Positions 27,638 to 39,046 are shown, counted from the first letter of the stretch. The stretch is DNA of 41,420 nucleotides from CAVPDG01 sp963702535 (GCA_963702535.1 CAVPDG010000005.1:1-41420); one strand, 5' to 3'. Notes: generated by a model from the letters alone, not told the origin. Program-made: numbers and translations.

Positions 27638-28737
27638 AGCCTGAACGGTTCCGGTTTCATCTCTTCTGCCGGCCTGAGGAGATGGTGGCGGACAACCCCA
27701 CCGATATGCGAAAGGGCTGCGTGGCTTTGGGGGATGCTATCTCCATAAGCCTGGAAATCGTGGTTCATATTTTCCCATACCTCCAGGACCACGTCTGCCC
27801 CCTGTTTTTTGGCGTTATCGACAAATTGGCGGATCATGTCGAATAATATCTCCGTTTCACCTGCCTGGATGAAGATATGAGGCAGCCCGTGCAGGTCGGC
27901 ATGGATGGGGGAGATCAGTGGGTTTTGAGGGTCGTTTCCATTGCACAGCCACTCAGCCCATTTTTCTGGCATGCGTTTTTGGGGCCAGTCGTAGATCTGG
28001 TTGCTTGCCATAGATTTGCCGGAGTTGCAGAGATCGGTCCAGGGGGATATGCAAATCGCAAGGGCGGGTAAGGGTGTCTGCGCCTGCCGTAAGGCGACCA
28101 GCAACGCCAACGCCAGGTTCCCGCCAGCGGAATTGCCCGCCACCACCAAGCGATCAGGCGCTACGCCGCTCTCCAGCAGCCAGCGGTAGGTCTGGATGGC
28201 GTCATCCAGCTGAGCCGGGAAAGGATGTTCAGGGGTTAAAGGGTAATCGAGGGCAAAGGTTTTGCATTCGGCAGCCAGGGTGACGAGTGCGATCAGGTTG
28301 GCGTGGAATTGTGAGTAATAGGCAAAGCCACCCCCGTGAAGGTAAAGCATTACCACCTGAGGCGAGGATTCGAGAGGTGTGAACCAATGACCCTGGATGC
28401 GCCGGATGTTTGCATTGTCGGGATTTTTTCCATTCTTCTGCGGAAAGCTGGCGGGCTCGATCGTTACCTTATTGACAGCGGAGGATGCGAATATCAAAGA
28501 GTCCTCGTAGGCGCGACTGGCTTGGATGTTCCCCATCTCAAAGGCAATTTTTGTCTGGCGGCGCAGGAAATGCGTCCCGACCTCCAGAGTCCATGTCCAT
28601 CCAGGCAACAGCGGCCCATGGATTAATCTCCGAATTGATACGGAGACAGATGATCCCAGAAGGGTAATAAAGCTGCGTAAGCGGTAAGATAGGCGCCCGC
28701 TGGTTTTGAAGGGAGCGCCAGGTTTTGCTACTGCCAT
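27634..28737 (-). CDS. Alpha/beta hydrolase, hormone-sensitive lipase family
   Basis: Esterase-type enzyme of about 367 residues. The ATG at 28737 was preferred over a TTG at 28785. Oxyanion-hole motif HGGGFAYY, nucleophile motif GNSAGGNLAL with the catalytic Ser, an acidic site around QAGETEILFD, and the catalytic His in NMNHDF. These define the HSL (bacterial family IV) esterases acting on short acyl esters; the physiological substrate is unknown. The frame is intact. Translationally coupled to the small barrel protein downstream. Confidence 0.88.
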   Translation of the reverse strand: MAVAKPGAPFKTSGRLSYRLRSFITLLGSSVSVSIRRLIHGPLLPGWTWTLEVGTHFLRRQTKIAFEMGNIQASRAYEDSLIFASSAVNKVTIEPASFPQKNGKNPDNANIRRIQGHWFTPLESSPQVVMLYLHGGGFAYYSQFHANLIALVTLAAECKTFALDYPLTPEHPFPAQLDDAIQTYRWLLESGVAPDRLVVAGNSAGGNLALALLVALRQAQTPLPALAICISPWTDLCNSGKSMASNQIYDWPQKRMPEKWAEWLCNGNDPQNPLISPIHADLHGLPHIFIQAGETEILFDMIRQFVDNAKKQGADVVLEVWENMNHDFQAYGDSIPQSHAALSHIGGVVRHHLLRPAEEMKPEPFRL

Positions 28738-28889
28738 CGAAAGCCACCCCGCTCTCGGATATTCTTCGAGATTTCCTTGATGCAACTTTATGCCATGTCA
28801 GTTGGCTATCCAATAATTCTATCAGCCCCCTCAGAGTATTGCACGCTTTAGGTTAAGCGGCTTTAAGGGAAAACAGCGGGGCTATTGTT

Positions 28890-28898
28890 TGCTATAAT
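28890..28898 (+). promoter_or_regulatory. Extended -10 promoter of moaC, predicting a leaderless mRNA
   Basis: TGCTATAAT with the -10 at 28893-28898 ends 6 bp before the ATG at 28905. No ribosome site fits between, so the transcript likely starts at the start codon. Confidence 0.5.
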
Positions 28899-28904
28899 TT
28901 ATCC

Positions 28905-29385
28905 ATGTCTACTCCACTTTCTCATCTTGATGAAGCCGGTAACGCCCGTATGGTCGATGTCGGCGCTAAGCCGGATAGCGAGCGTGTGGCGATTGCCAGG
29001 GGTCAGGTCGTCATGCGACCGGAAACGCTTGCCTTGATCCAGGCAGGCGGGATAAAGAAAGGTGATGTGTTCACCGTTGCGCAACTGGCAGGGGTAATGG
29101 CAGCCAAGCGTACCGCTGAACTGATCCCTCTATGCCACCCTCTTAGTCCTTACGCATATTGCCGTCGAACTTGAAGCGGATGCATCCTTACCCGGCGTGT
29201 GTATCACCGCCAGCGTGCGGACAGTTGGGAAAACCGGCGTGGAAATGGAGGCGCTCACGGCTGTATCTGTGGCTGCTCTGACGATCTATGATATGGCTAA
29301 GGCGGCTGAGAAGACCATGCGCATCGAGAATATCCGCCTGGTAGAGAAGCACGGGGGGCGTTCCGGAGATGTTATGAATGAATAA
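28905..29385 (+). CDS. moaC: Cyclic pyranopterin monophosphate synthase MoaC (one frameshift)
   Basis: Second step of molybdenum cofactor synthesis, closing the pyranopterin ring. MSTPLSHLDEAGNARMVDV start, AELIPLCHPLS with the conserved CHP, and GVEMEALTAVSVAALTIYDM.K in the C-terminal half. An extra C near 29147-29149 makes a premature stop; without it the sequence reads HPLSLTHIAVELEAD, giving about 159 residues, the usual size. The end overlaps the moaD-moaE start (ATGAATGAATAAG), so translation is coupled. Confidence 0.95.
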
Positions 29386-30086
29386 GGTAAAAGTATTGTT
29401 CTTTGCTTCGTTGCAGGCGCGCACCGGCACACCGGCTATCGATCTGGAGCTTCCAGTCGATGCCAGCGTGGGGATCTTAAAGCAACAAATCGTCCAGCTT
29501 TTCCCACAGATGGAGAGCATGCTGGGATCAACACTGGTTTCGGTCAACCGAGAGTTTGCCTTCGACAATGATGTAATTCCCCCGGGCGCTGAAGTGGCTC
29601 TATTTCCGCCGGTGAGCGGAGGCCGCGCTGATTTTCCTACGGTTTTTTGCTATAACGGACGATGTGCTTGACCTTGACGACCTGCTGGGGCGGATCACGC
29701 TGCCAAGTACGGGCGCTGCCTGCATGTTCACCGGGATGGTACGGGGCGTTACCCGCCGCGGGGAAGCGCACGACACGCTCTATCTGGAATACCAGGCTTA
29801 CCAGGCGATGGCGGAAGCCAAGATGAGCCAGGTGGCAGACGAGATCCGGGCGCGTTGGCCCAGTGTCGAAGGTATTGCCATCGTCCAGCGCATAGGGCGC
29901 CTGTTCCCCGGCACGCCCACTGTTCTGATTGCGTGTACCGCCCCTCACCGCGACACGGGCGTCTTCGAAGCCGCTCGCTATGGGATCGACCGTTTGAAAG
30001 AGATCGTGCCCGTCTGGAAGAAAGAAATCGGTCCCCAGGGGCAAGAATGGGTAGAAGGCGATTACATTCCAAAGCCAGAAGATTAG
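29378..30086 (+). CDS. MoaD-MoaE fusion: both molybdopterin synthase subunits in one chain (one frameshift)
   Basis: N-terminal part (about 1-82) is MoaD: MNKVKVLFFASLQARTGT ... PPVSGG, the ubiquitin-like sulfur carrier whose di-glycine normally ends the protein. Here it continues RADFPTVF and, after one extra T in a T6 run near 29646, into MoaE: AITDDVLDLDDLLGRITLP, TGMVRG, ARWPSVEGIAIVQRIGRL, APHRDTGVFEAARYGIDRLK, VWKKEIG. Total about 236 residues. A similar fused protein (MoaX) is known in mycobacteria and is cleaved after the glycines to work. If the extra base is real, the two would be separate overlapping genes, but MoaE would then lack a good start. A fusion is therefore favoured. Confidence 0.8.
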
Positions 30087-30139
30087 CAGTTTCAAGTAAG
30101 CAGGCGGCAGAGAAGCCAAATCTTGGTTGAATGTAGACC

Positions 30140-31246
30140 ATGCATATTGCGTGTACAAATTGTAGGCAACCTTATCCGCTGCGGGGAGCACCTTACCGCT
30201 GCGTAAACTGCGGCGGTATCTTCGACTATTCCTCTCCGTTCTCTTACGATCCAACCGCTATAGAGCCAAATCTGCCTGGCATCTGGCGCTACCGTCATGC
30301 CTTCGGATTCCCGCCGGAGGTAGAACCGCTCTCGCTGAATGAAGGCAATACGCCCATCGTCTGGGCGCCAGCATTTGGACGACAGGTAGCCTTCAAATGC
30401 GAGTTTCTCAATCCGAGCGGATCCTTCAAAGACAGAGGCAGCGCCACGCTGGCGAGTTTCTTGCGCTCGCGAGGTGTGACTGAGGCGTTGGAGGATTCAT
30501 CAGGCAATGCCGGGGCTTCGTTTGCCGCCTACAGCGCTCGCGCCGGCATAAAGACCCAGGTGTTCGTGCCGGAATCGGCATCTGGTCCAAAGCGGGAGCA
30601 GATAGAAATGTACGGGGCTAAGGTGATCGAAGTGCCAGGACAACGCTCCAATGCTGCGGAAGCCTTGAAGGAAGTCTTGGCTGATAGGGGTGATCTAGCT
30701 ATTTACGCCAGCCACGCATACCTGCCTTTCAACCTGCCCGGTTATGCCACTTTGGCTTATGAGCTGAGGATGGATCTCGGCAGCGCTCCGGGGAGCGTCG
30801 TTTTGCCGGTTGGGCAAGGGGGCTTGCTGCTCGGTGTATGGCGGGGCTTCAGGGCGATGAAAGAGGCAGGCTTGATCGCTCACCTGCCGCGCATGATCGG
30901 CGTACAGGCAAGAGCTTGTGCGCCATTATGGGCGTTGGCGCATTACGGACCTTCAGGACTTGCCTGGGTTGCGGAGGCGCCTACCCTGGCGGAGGGCATA
31001 CGGGTGCGCCTGCCAGTGCGCGGCGATGCTGTGCTGCAGGCGGTTGCCGAATCTGGTGGAAGCTTCCTGGCTGTCGACGAGGAAGAGATTATGCCCGCTC
31101 GGGACGCCTTAGCCCGTCTTGGAATGTACGTCGAGCCAACTTCAGCGGTGGTATGGGGCGCCCTGGCGCAGGTGAGCCAGGAACTGCCTGATCCAATCGT
31201 TGCCGTGCTTACCGGCTCCGGCTTCAAGACTTCGGATCGCGTTTAG
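30140..31246 (+). CDS. thrC: Threonine synthase (pyridoxal phosphate)
   Basis: Converts O-phosphohomoserine to threonine. 368 residues, frame intact. The N-terminus has a zinc-ribbon-like CTNC...CVNC pair (MHIACTNCRQPYPL, YRCVNCGG). PLP lysine lies in NPSGSFKDRGS, followed by SSGNAGASFAAYSA, with a glycine-rich phosphate-binding loop LPVGQGGLLLG. The end GSGFKTSDRV is typical of threonine synthases. A related PLP enzyme with another substrate cannot be excluded from motifs alone. Starts 53 bp after the moaD-moaE gene with no clear ribosome site. Confidence 0.88.
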   Translation: MHIACTNCRQPYPLRGAPYRCVNCGGIFDYSSPFSYDPTAIEPNLPGIWRYRHAFGFPPEVEPLSLNEGNTPIVWAPAFGRQVAFKCEFLNPSGSFKDRGSATLASFLRSRGVTEALEDSSGNAGASFAAYSARAGIKTQVFVPESASGPKREQIEMYGAKVIEVPGQRSNAAEALKEVLADRGDLAIYASHAYLPFNLPGYATLAYELRMDLGSAPGSVVLPVGQGGLLLGVWRGFRAMKEAGLIAHLPRMIGVQARACAPLWALAHYGPSGLAWVAEAPTLAEGIRVRLPVRGDAVLQAVAESGGSFLAVDEEEIMPARDALARLGMYVEPTSAVVWGALAQVSQELPDPIVAVLTGSGFKTSDRV

Positions 31247-31291
31247 TTCATCCAGATCAAATGCGAGGGTGGTTTCCATTTGTCTCACTTC

Positions 31292-31320
31292 TTGTAACAT
31301 TCTGGAAAAGCGTATAAAAT
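31292..31320 (+). promoter_or_regulatory. Promoter of fabF
   Basis: TTGTAA (31292-31297), 17 bp, TAAAAT (31315-31320). The spacing is ideal and both boxes are good, giving a leader of roughly 80 nt before the fabF ATG at 31407. Confidence 0.5.
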
Positions 31321-31406
31321 AATGGCGTCGTTCCTCATCTGTTTATGGGGGGTCTGGTAATGGTTCCCCTCGGACTTCTGGTGAAAATTTATAGAGGCGG
31401 TTTGTA

Positions 31407-32646
31407 ATGGAAGAACGGGTCGTCATCACAGGTACTGGAGCGGTCAGCCCTCTCGGTCTATCAGTCGAGGAGACCTGGAAGAATATCCTCAATGGCGTAA
31501 GCGGGATCGGTCCGATCACATTATTTGACGCTTCTACGTTGCCTGTACGCGTTGCCTGTGAAGTGAAGGGCTTTGCTCCCGAAAATTATATGGATCCAAA
31601 GGAAGCCCGCCGGCGTGATCGCTTTGAGCAATTTGCAACCGCGGCTGCTAAAGAAGCTATCCAACAATCCGGGTTGGAAGTTACACAGGGTAAGGCTGAC
31701 CGGATCGGTGTTATGGTTTCATCTGCCATTGGCGGACTGGGCAGTCTGGAATCAGCGGTATACACATTTCAAAGGGAGGGCGCCCGGCGTGTTACGCCGT
31801 TCATCATCCCGATGCTGATGGGAAACGGCGCGGCAGGCTTGATTAGCATCGATCATGGATACATGGGACCCGCCTTCTCGGTGACGTCTGCTTGCGCGGC
31901 TGGAGCGGATGGCATTGGCACAGCCTGGGGCTTGATCCGGACGGGCATCATCGACGCGGCGATTGCTGGGGCTTCCGAAGCCACGATCACAGGCATTGGG
32001 ATCGCTGCATTTGATCGAGCTGGCGCCATCTCTCGCCGGAACGAGGATTATTCTCATTCTCCACAACCATTCGACCTGAACCGAGACGGGTTGGTGATGG
32101 GGGAGGGCGCCGCGGTACTGGTGATCGAGCGGGAAAGCCATGCTCGTTCTCGAGGCGCTACAATCCTGGGTGAGATCGCGGGATATGCTGCCAGCGCGGA
32201 TGGCTATCACATCACCGCTCCGCTGGAAGATGGCAGCGGCGGCGCTTTGGCTATCCGCCGGGCGTTGGAAAACGCCCGCGTCGATCCCGGCTGACGTGGG
32301 TTATGTCAGCGCGCATGGGACGGGAACCGTGCTAAACGACAGGGCTGAGACGCGGGCGATCAAAGCTACTTTAGGCGAACGTGCCTATAAAATCCCGGTG
32401 TCATCCACCAAATCCATGACCGGGCATATGATGGGAGCCACAGGGGCTCTAGAAGCCATCTTTTGCGCCCTGGCGATCCGTGACGGCGTCGTTCCGCCTA
32501 CTATCCATTACGAGACCCCCGATCCGGAATGTGATCTGGATTACGTGCCAAACCAGGCGCGCCAAGCTCAGGTGCAGGTGGCGATTAGCAATGCCTTTGG
32601 CTTTGGAGGGCACAACGCCGTACTGGTGATCCGGCGCTATCAGTAG
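31407..32646 (+). CDS. fabF: 3-oxoacyl-ACP synthase II, FabF (one frameshift)
   Basis: Elongating condensing enzyme of type II fatty acid synthesis. Starts MEERVVITGTGAVSPLG with AGAGGCGG before it. Catalytic Cys163 lies in TSACAAGADGIGTA; the two histidines are in SAHGTGT and KSMTGHMMGATG; the end is NAFGFGGHNAVLVI. An extra C near 32289 makes a premature stop between these; restoring it gives VDPADVGYVSAHGTG and about 413 residues, the normal length. A promoter lies about 90 bp upstream. It precedes rnc and smc; a fab-rnc-smc order is common in bacteria. Confidence 0.95.
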
Positions 32647-32729
32647 TGCAGGAACTGATGGAACGCCAGAAACCCGGTCTGCTGTTAAGAGGTGGGGAGT
32701 TTGCCGTTCCCTGAGTTCCAGGAGGAAAT

Positions 32730-33465
32730 ATGGAATACACTCAGGGAAGTTCTGAGGAAGCCGCCTCGGGGCAGGAATCTCCGCAGGAATTTGCCCGGCG
32801 TTTAGATCTGCCATTCACTGATAATCTGCTGCTTTCCCGGGCGCTGACACACCGGTCATTCATCAATGAGCATCCTGACGCGCTCGAAGACAATGAGCGA
32901 CTTGGAGTTTCTCGGCGACGCCGTTTTGGATTTCCTGGTGGGAGCCTGGCTGTACAACCGCTTCCCCGAGATGGCGGAGGGCGAGCTAACCCGGATGCGC
33001 TCAGCTTCGTGCGCACAGACCAGTTGGCTGATTTCGCCCGGAGCATCGATCTGGGGCTGGCTTTGCGGCTCGGACGAGGCGAGCTGGGTGGAGGAGGGCG
33101 CGACCGCCAGGCGGTGCTTTGCGCCGGATTCGAGGCTCTCGTTGGGGCGCTCTACCTGAATTCTGGCATCGCTACCGGTGCAGGCGTTTATAGAGCCTTT
33201 CTTGCGCCAGGCTGTGGACGAAATACTGTCATCCAATAAGGATCTCGACTCCAAAAGCCTGCTCCAGGAATTGCTCCAATCCCAGGGTCACGGTCCACCG
33301 GAATACCGGACGGTGGCAGCAAGCGGACCCGACCATGCCAGGATTTTTGAAGTGGAAGTGCTTGTCAACGGTGAAATCTATGGGCGCGGCTCTGGACACA
33401 GCAAGCAGGCGGCTGCCAAACAAGCTGCCAGCGCGGCATTGGAAAAAGCCAGGCTGATTCCCTAA
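32730..33465 (+). CDS. rnc: Ribonuclease III (about three frameshifts)
   Basis: Endonuclease cutting double-stranded RNA, used in rRNA maturation and mRNA decay. AGGAGGAAAT before the ATG. Signature ERLEFLGDAVLDFLVGAWLYNRFP holds the catalytic acidic residues. The second acidic site is around FEALVGALYLNSG, and the C-terminal dsRNA-binding domain is DSKSLLQELLQSQGHGPPEY to GRGSGHSKQAAAKQAASAAL. The frame breaks near 32905 (extra base), 33005 (missing base) and 33170; the joined protein of about 244 residues has the usual length. Located 23 bp before smc. Confidence 0.93.
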
Positions 33466-33488
33466 TCCTCTGCACTTGGCCAGGATTC

Positions 33489-36400
33489 ATGTCATCTCGT
33501 CTCAAATCACTGGAATTGCTGGGTTATAAAACGTTCGCCAGCCGGACGCTTTTTGAATTTGCAGGGGCAGTGACCTGTATTGTTGGTCCAAACGGCTCGG
33601 GAAAGTCTAATATCGCCGACAGCCTACGTTGGGTGCTCGGGGAGCAATCCTACACTCTGCTGCGAGGGAAGCGCACGGAGGATATGATCTTCTCTGGCTC
33701 GGAGCAGCGCCCGCGGGCGGGAATGGCTTCTGCTACGGTTGTATTCGATAACAGTGACGGCTGGCTGCCCATCGACTTCTCTGAGGTGGCAATCACCCGC
33801 CGGGCGTACCGGGACGGCGAGAATGAATACCTGGTAAACGGACAGCGGGTGCGGCTCAAAGATGTCAGCGAGATGTTGGCGCAATCTGGTCTTGCCGAGC
33901 GTACGTATACCATCATCGGGCAGGGAGTGGTGGACGCAGCCTTGGCGCTCAAGCCCGAAGAGCGCCGCCGCCTTTTCGAAGAAGCTGCTGGCATAGGCTT
34001 ACACCGCACCCGTCGAGAAGAAGCCCTGCGCAGGCTGGATACAACCCGCCGCAACCTGGATAAAGTCAAGGACATTCTGGCTGAGCTACAACCTCGCCTG
34101 CGCAGCCTCGAGCGGCAAGCTCGTCGCTCACTGGAGTACGATACAGGTTAAGGAAGATCTGCGCGTACTACTACGACAGTGGTATGGCTATCACTGGCAT
34201 ACTTCGCAAAAAGAACTGGCTTCAGCCAGAGCCCTGGCGCGTACCAAGGAGCGCGAGCTGCAAACCGCGCGCCAGGAGCAAGCGGTCCTGGCGCAACAGC
34301 TCGATGTCCTGCGTGAGAAGATCCTGGGTTTGCGCACGACGCTGAATGAGCTGCACCGGCAGCAAGCCGGGCTGCATTCCCGGCGAGAAGAATTAAGCCG
34401 CCAGCTGGCCGTGGCGGAGGAGCGTATACGCTCGTCGCAAGAACAGGCGCAGGCTTTGGAAGGAGAGTTCTCGCGTTTAGAAGGAGACCTGGCGCTGCAG
34501 AAAGAGCGGTTGGAGTTTGCTCGCCTGGCTGTCGATCAACAGGAAGGTGAAATTGCCGAAGCCATCTCGCAAGCGGAGACCGCTGCACGGGGACTCGATG
34601 CGCGCCAGGCAGAACGCCGGGTAAAAGAAGCGAGCTTAAAGGCTTTGCGCCAGGCGTTGGCAACTTTACAGGCGCGCCGTGACACGATGCTCACCCGGCA
34701 GGAGGAAACAGCCTCCCAGTTGGAAGGTCAGCGCAGAGCGCTGGAATTGAGCCAGCAGGCGCTATCGACCCTCGAAGCAAATCGAGTGCAAGCGCAGGAG
34801 CGCTACCAACGCGCCCGGCAGGCGTTCTCCGATGCCGAGACAGCCTTCCGCGATGCAGAAGCAGATCTCACCCGACTGCGAAAGCAGATCGCGGATGTGG
34901 ATACTTCACGCAAGTCAGTCCTCGATGAGCATACTGCTCTCCAGGCAACGATCGCCCGCCTGCAAACCCAAATCGAGGTGCTCGAACAGGCAGAAGCGTC
35001 TTTGAGTGGTTACGCCGGCGGCGCGCAAGTTTTGCTGAGCGCTGCTCGTCAAAAACGCCTGCCTGGCGCGCGTGGCGCACTCAGCGCTTATCTAGAGGTC
35101 CCTCCTGAGCTGGAGATTGCAGTAGCTGCCGCGCTGGGTGAGTACCTGGATGCACTCGTGCTCGATAAAGGCGCGAGCGATGAAACCGCGCTCGATCTGC
35201 TTGCCAGCCAGTCGGCGCGTGGGGTTCTCTTACCGCTTGATCGCGCCGCGCCTGGGAAGCGCCTTCACGCTCCGGTTGAAGGGGTTGTAGGCGTGGCGGC
35301 AGACCTGGTAAAGTGCGCATCCGATCTGACGGACGTCGTAGATGTGTTGTTGGGGAGTACCCTGATCGTCAATGACCGCGCCGCAGCCCGGCGTGTGTTA
35401 ATCGGACAGCAGCCGGGTGTCCGGGCTGTTACTTTGCGCGGCGAGGTATTTTATGCCAGCGGACCTGTGGTGGGGGGCATGGATAACCGACCGGCTTCCT
35501 TGAGTCGCCCTCGCCAGAAGAAGGAGCTGGCAGCTTCCCTGGCTCAAGCTGAAGCGCAGGCAGGATCTGTTCAAGCCAGGCTGGCTGAATTAGACGAGCG
35601 CTTGTCCACAACGCGGAAAGATGATGTGCGCCTGGATGCCGCGTTGCGCCTCTCTCGCCAACAAGAAGACCAGGCGCGGAAAAGCTTCAACCGCGAGACA
35701 GTTGATCTGGAGCAGATCTCTCAGCGCGTTACCTGGCAAATGGAGCAGGAGAGAAATATCCAGGCGGGGATCGGGCGCATGGAAAATACCCTGGCGAGCC
35801 TCGCTGCCGACCTGGGCAATTTGGGAGACGAGATCCTGGTCGCAGAAGATGCTGTGCGCGCTGGCAGCAGCCGCAATGGAAGATGTGGACCTGGATGAGT
35901 ATCAATCCCGCCAGACCTACTGGAATGCCCTGGTCGAAGCAAACCGGCGCTCACTTACAGACGCCAAGAGGCGCTTGAAGGAGCAACAGGAACTATTTGA
36001 CCGCGCCGCTTCAGCGCTGACTTCTGCTCGGTTACGCCAACAGGTCTTGCAGGATAGCCTGGCAAAGGTGGATGCCGACCGGACTGCCTGGCGACAAGCG
36101 GAGGGGGTAGTGAGTGCGCAGATTGCAGCCTTGCGCCAGCAGATCGAGCCTGCGGAAGAGGAGCTTGAAGGCGCAGAGAGCCGGCAGACCGAACAGCAGG
36201 CGGTCGAGGCGGCAGCACGTCAGGCGCTTACCCTGGCGGAGCATACGCATGCCCAGGCGCACCTGGGGCAATCGCGCGCCCAGGAAGCTCTGGATAACCT
36301 CAGGCAGCGGATACAGGATGATTTTGGGCTGGTGGCGTTTGATTATGTGGAGGATATCTCTGGACCCACCCCGTTACCTTTAGATGGAATGGTAGAGCAA

Positions 36401-37066
36401 CTGCCTCGCATCACCCAGCTTGCACCTGAGATTGAAGAGAATCTGAAACAACAACGCGCCTTACTGCGGCGCATTGGTCCCATCAACCCTGAGGCGCAGG
36501 CTGAATACCGAGAAGTAAAAGAGCGCTTCGAATTCATGACTGCACAAGTCGCAGACCTGGAACAGGCTGAGACGGATGTCCGCCGTGTTATCAGCGAATT
36601 GGATGAATTGATGGAGCGTGAGTTGTTGCGCACCTTCGAAGCTGTGTCCGAGGAGTTTAGCTTACTATTTACACGCCTGTTTGGGGGTGGATCAGCGCAC
36701 CTGAAGCTTACCAATGCTGATGACGTGACCAATACAGGCGTTGATATTGAGGCGCGCCTGCCAGGGCGGCGCGTTCAGGGGCTTTCCCTGCTTTCTGGAG
36801 GCGAGCGCAGCCTGACCGCAGCGGCGCTGATCTTCGCGCTGATCAAGATCTCACCCACGCCGTTCTGCGTGCTGGATGAGGTTGACGCTATGCTGGATGA
36901 GGCGAATGTCGGGCGTTTCAGGGACCTGCTGCGCGAGCTAAGCCAAACAACCCAGTTCATCGTTGTCACCCATAATCGCAACACTGTCCAGGTTGCCGAC
37001 GTTATCTACGGTATTACGATGGGTCGTGATTTCGAGCAGCCAGGTGATCAGCCTGAAAATGGATGA
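33489..37066 (+). CDS. smc: Chromosome partition protein SMC (two frameshifts)
   Basis: Chromosome-condensing ATPase, about 1192 residues. Walker A GPNGSGKS at 33-40 near the start, long coiled coils rich in Gln/Arg/Glu, and a hinge in the middle (GYAGGAQVLLSAARQKRLPG through VVDVLLGSTLIVNDRAAARRVL). The C-terminal head has signature LSGGERSLTAAALIFAL and Walker B PFCVLDEVDAMLD. An extra base near 34144 (EYDQVKEDLR once restored) and a missing base near 35862 (VRALAAAMEDVDL) interrupt the frame. All functional motifs are present, so these look like sequence errors. Upstream neighbour rnc is typical; no scpA/scpB is seen nearby. Confidence 0.95.
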
Positions 37067-37138
37067 GGTCAGCAAGGTGGTTTAGGCTGCCGGGCTGGCT
37101 GTGATTTTCTTGGATGGGGGCGAGTAGCTAAGCCGGGT

Positions 37139-37441
37139 TTATCCGGAGTGCAAGGTGAGCACATCTATTACCGCATCCAGGTTGAGAGGACCGTACAAAT
37201 GCGGGAAGAGCTCGTCTCCGCCCAGCAAGTTTTCGTAACGCAGCGGAGCGCGTAAGGATTCGACTGCAACACAGAGCGCGACCAGCCCGTCCTGACCCGA
37301 AAAATAGCGGCGGAGTACGCCTTCTATTTGTTCCGCCTCACACAGGTGGATAAAGCCATCCCGGGTAAATGTCTCCGGTGTATAGGATTCCTGCTCTCGG
37401 ACTCGCTCCCATTCGCCGGATTTTAAGATATGGTAGATCAT
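37139..37441 (-). CDS. DUF952 family protein
   Basis: 100 residues, MIYHILKSGEWERVREQESYTPETF, with DGFIHLCEAEQIEGVL..YF and LRYENLLGGDELFPHLYGPL, the DUF952 signature, which suggests an ADP-ribosyltransferase-like fold in some analyses. Function unknown. It starts 18 bp after the LysM-M23 gene on the same strand, so probably shares its transcript. Confidence 0.88.
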   Translation of the reverse strand: MIYHILKSGEWERVREQESYTPETFTRDGFIHLCEAEQIEGVLRRYFSGQDGLVALCVAVESLRAPLRYENLLGGDELFPHLYGPLNLDAVIDVLTLHSG

Positions 37442-37459
37442 GCCTGCGCCCCCCTTATC

Positions 37460-39041
37460 TCAGCGCTGGATCACTGACCGGCGTGCGCCGGAAGGATTGG
37501 CGCTAACAACTTGAGCGCCTTTGACCAGGTCGCCCTGGTAGTTGCGCGGACCGACCACTACTTGCCAGCCGCTCAGGATAAAAGGCAAAGGGCTACCGGC
37601 GGATAGCCACTCGCCGTTATGCTTGCGAGCCAGATGCACATGCTTGCCCGTAGATTTGCCGCGTTCGCAGGAGGGGTGCCCCAGTGGATCATCGAGGCCA
37701 ACAACCGAGCCTTCTTCAATCAGTCCGCTGGTTGCCAGATGTACATAAACCAACACCCAACCCGTCTGTTCATTCCCGTCGCCATCCAGGTCCAATGCGA
37801 CGACATTGTGCGCTGCTCTTACGATCACTCCTGGGGCTGATGCCCGCGCCCAGGCTTTAGATACGGCGCACACTGCCTCACCTGTAACAGGTGAGAAATC
37901 CAGCGCACCGCGTGGGCTGCCCGTGTTCCAGGAAGGGTGCGGACCGCCGCTAAAACTCCAGCTTTCGCCAGGTGCAAAGGGCAGCTCCAATACCGGTTGG
38001 GCAAGATCCGCCGGGAGGAGCGGACCGATTTCAACTGCACGCTGCCAGGGATCGCCAAACATCTGTTGGTAGCGCGCCATGAAGTTCTCTTGACCGTACA
38101 AAGCCTCCTGCCAGGGACCAGGTTCAAATAATTTGGCAAACAGGTTCTGAAGACCGGCGCTTCCCGGATTCAACAGCGGGTGGAGGCGCGCGGTCTTGCC
38201 ATTGGAGTAGCGTATTGTGAGGTTGGCGCCATCCCGCCAGCCGTAATAGCCGATATTCAGGTGCGTGGCAGCCATCACCAGCTCCTGGTAGAGACCCTTG
38301 CGATCGGGGACGGCAAAGCCCAAAGGGTAATCAAGATTTGTACTTGGATGGGGCTGCCCGTAAACCCAACCCGTTCCTTGCCCAGAAGGCTCGGTGCGGT
38401 ATTCGAGGAATGCTAATAGCAATCGTGGGCTGACCGAGGATTCGCTGGCAACACGTTGAACGATCTCGGCACCGCTCGCTGGAACGCCATCAACGATTTC
38501 CTGGTATCGGCTGAGAAAGCCGCCCGCATCATTCACGAACCGGTTTATATCGAAGCCTACCGACGTGGGCGAGTTGAGCGCTTCGCTGTCTGGAAGGAGA
38601 AGGTTGGCTGGCGTCAGGTTGCTGTTGCCGCTCAGAATGTCTGGGATGGTTAGCGCCGCACCGCTGGGTAAATAGCCGGTTACCGGCAATCCCTGCATAA
38701 TCAGGATTTGTTCTATTGGCGTGCCGAAATGTTCCTGGAGAGCTGCGAGTGTGTCGCCAGGCCGGGTGATGTATTCAAAAAATCCTGGCGAGGGGGCTGG
38801 AGTAGCTATTCCGGTGGTTACCGGGCGGCTGCTTTCTGGGGAGGAGGTGATCTCAGCAGCCGGATTACTGGGAGCAGCCTCAACCACGGACAGAGTTCTG
38901 GCGGAGAGCATCCCCTGGCAGGCTGCTGGGCAGGCTCGTTCTCTGGGGGTAATTACAGGCTAATCCCACCAGGATCGGTAGAAGAAAAACAAGTCCCGAT
39001 AAAATATAACGTAAAGGCGCTGGTTTCTCGGGGCGCGACAT
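37460..39041 (-). CDS. Lipoprotein with LysM and M23 peptidase domains (one frameshift)
   Basis: Cell-surface protein of about 526 residues. The true start is ATG 39041, with GAGAGGG before it: MSRPEKPAPLRYILSGLVFL then LPILVGLAC, a lipoprotein signal. The frame shifts at the G4 run near 38912-38915. After it: a Ser/Thr/Pro linker, a LysM motif (EYITRPGDTLAALQEHFGT..), a long middle domain, and a C-terminal M23-type region with the His of GGPHPSWN, the Asp of RGALDFSPV and the HxH of GKHVHLA. M23 enzymes cut peptidoglycan cross-bridges and LysM binds glycan, so a cell-wall role is expected. Only 5 bp separate it from ppk2. Confidence 0.85.
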
Positions 39042-39046
39042 CCCTC

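Noticed and set aside
34148..34663. 171-codon minus-strand frame within smc
   Set aside because: Antisense to the SMC coiled coil, Pro/Ala/Arg-rich and without any start signal.
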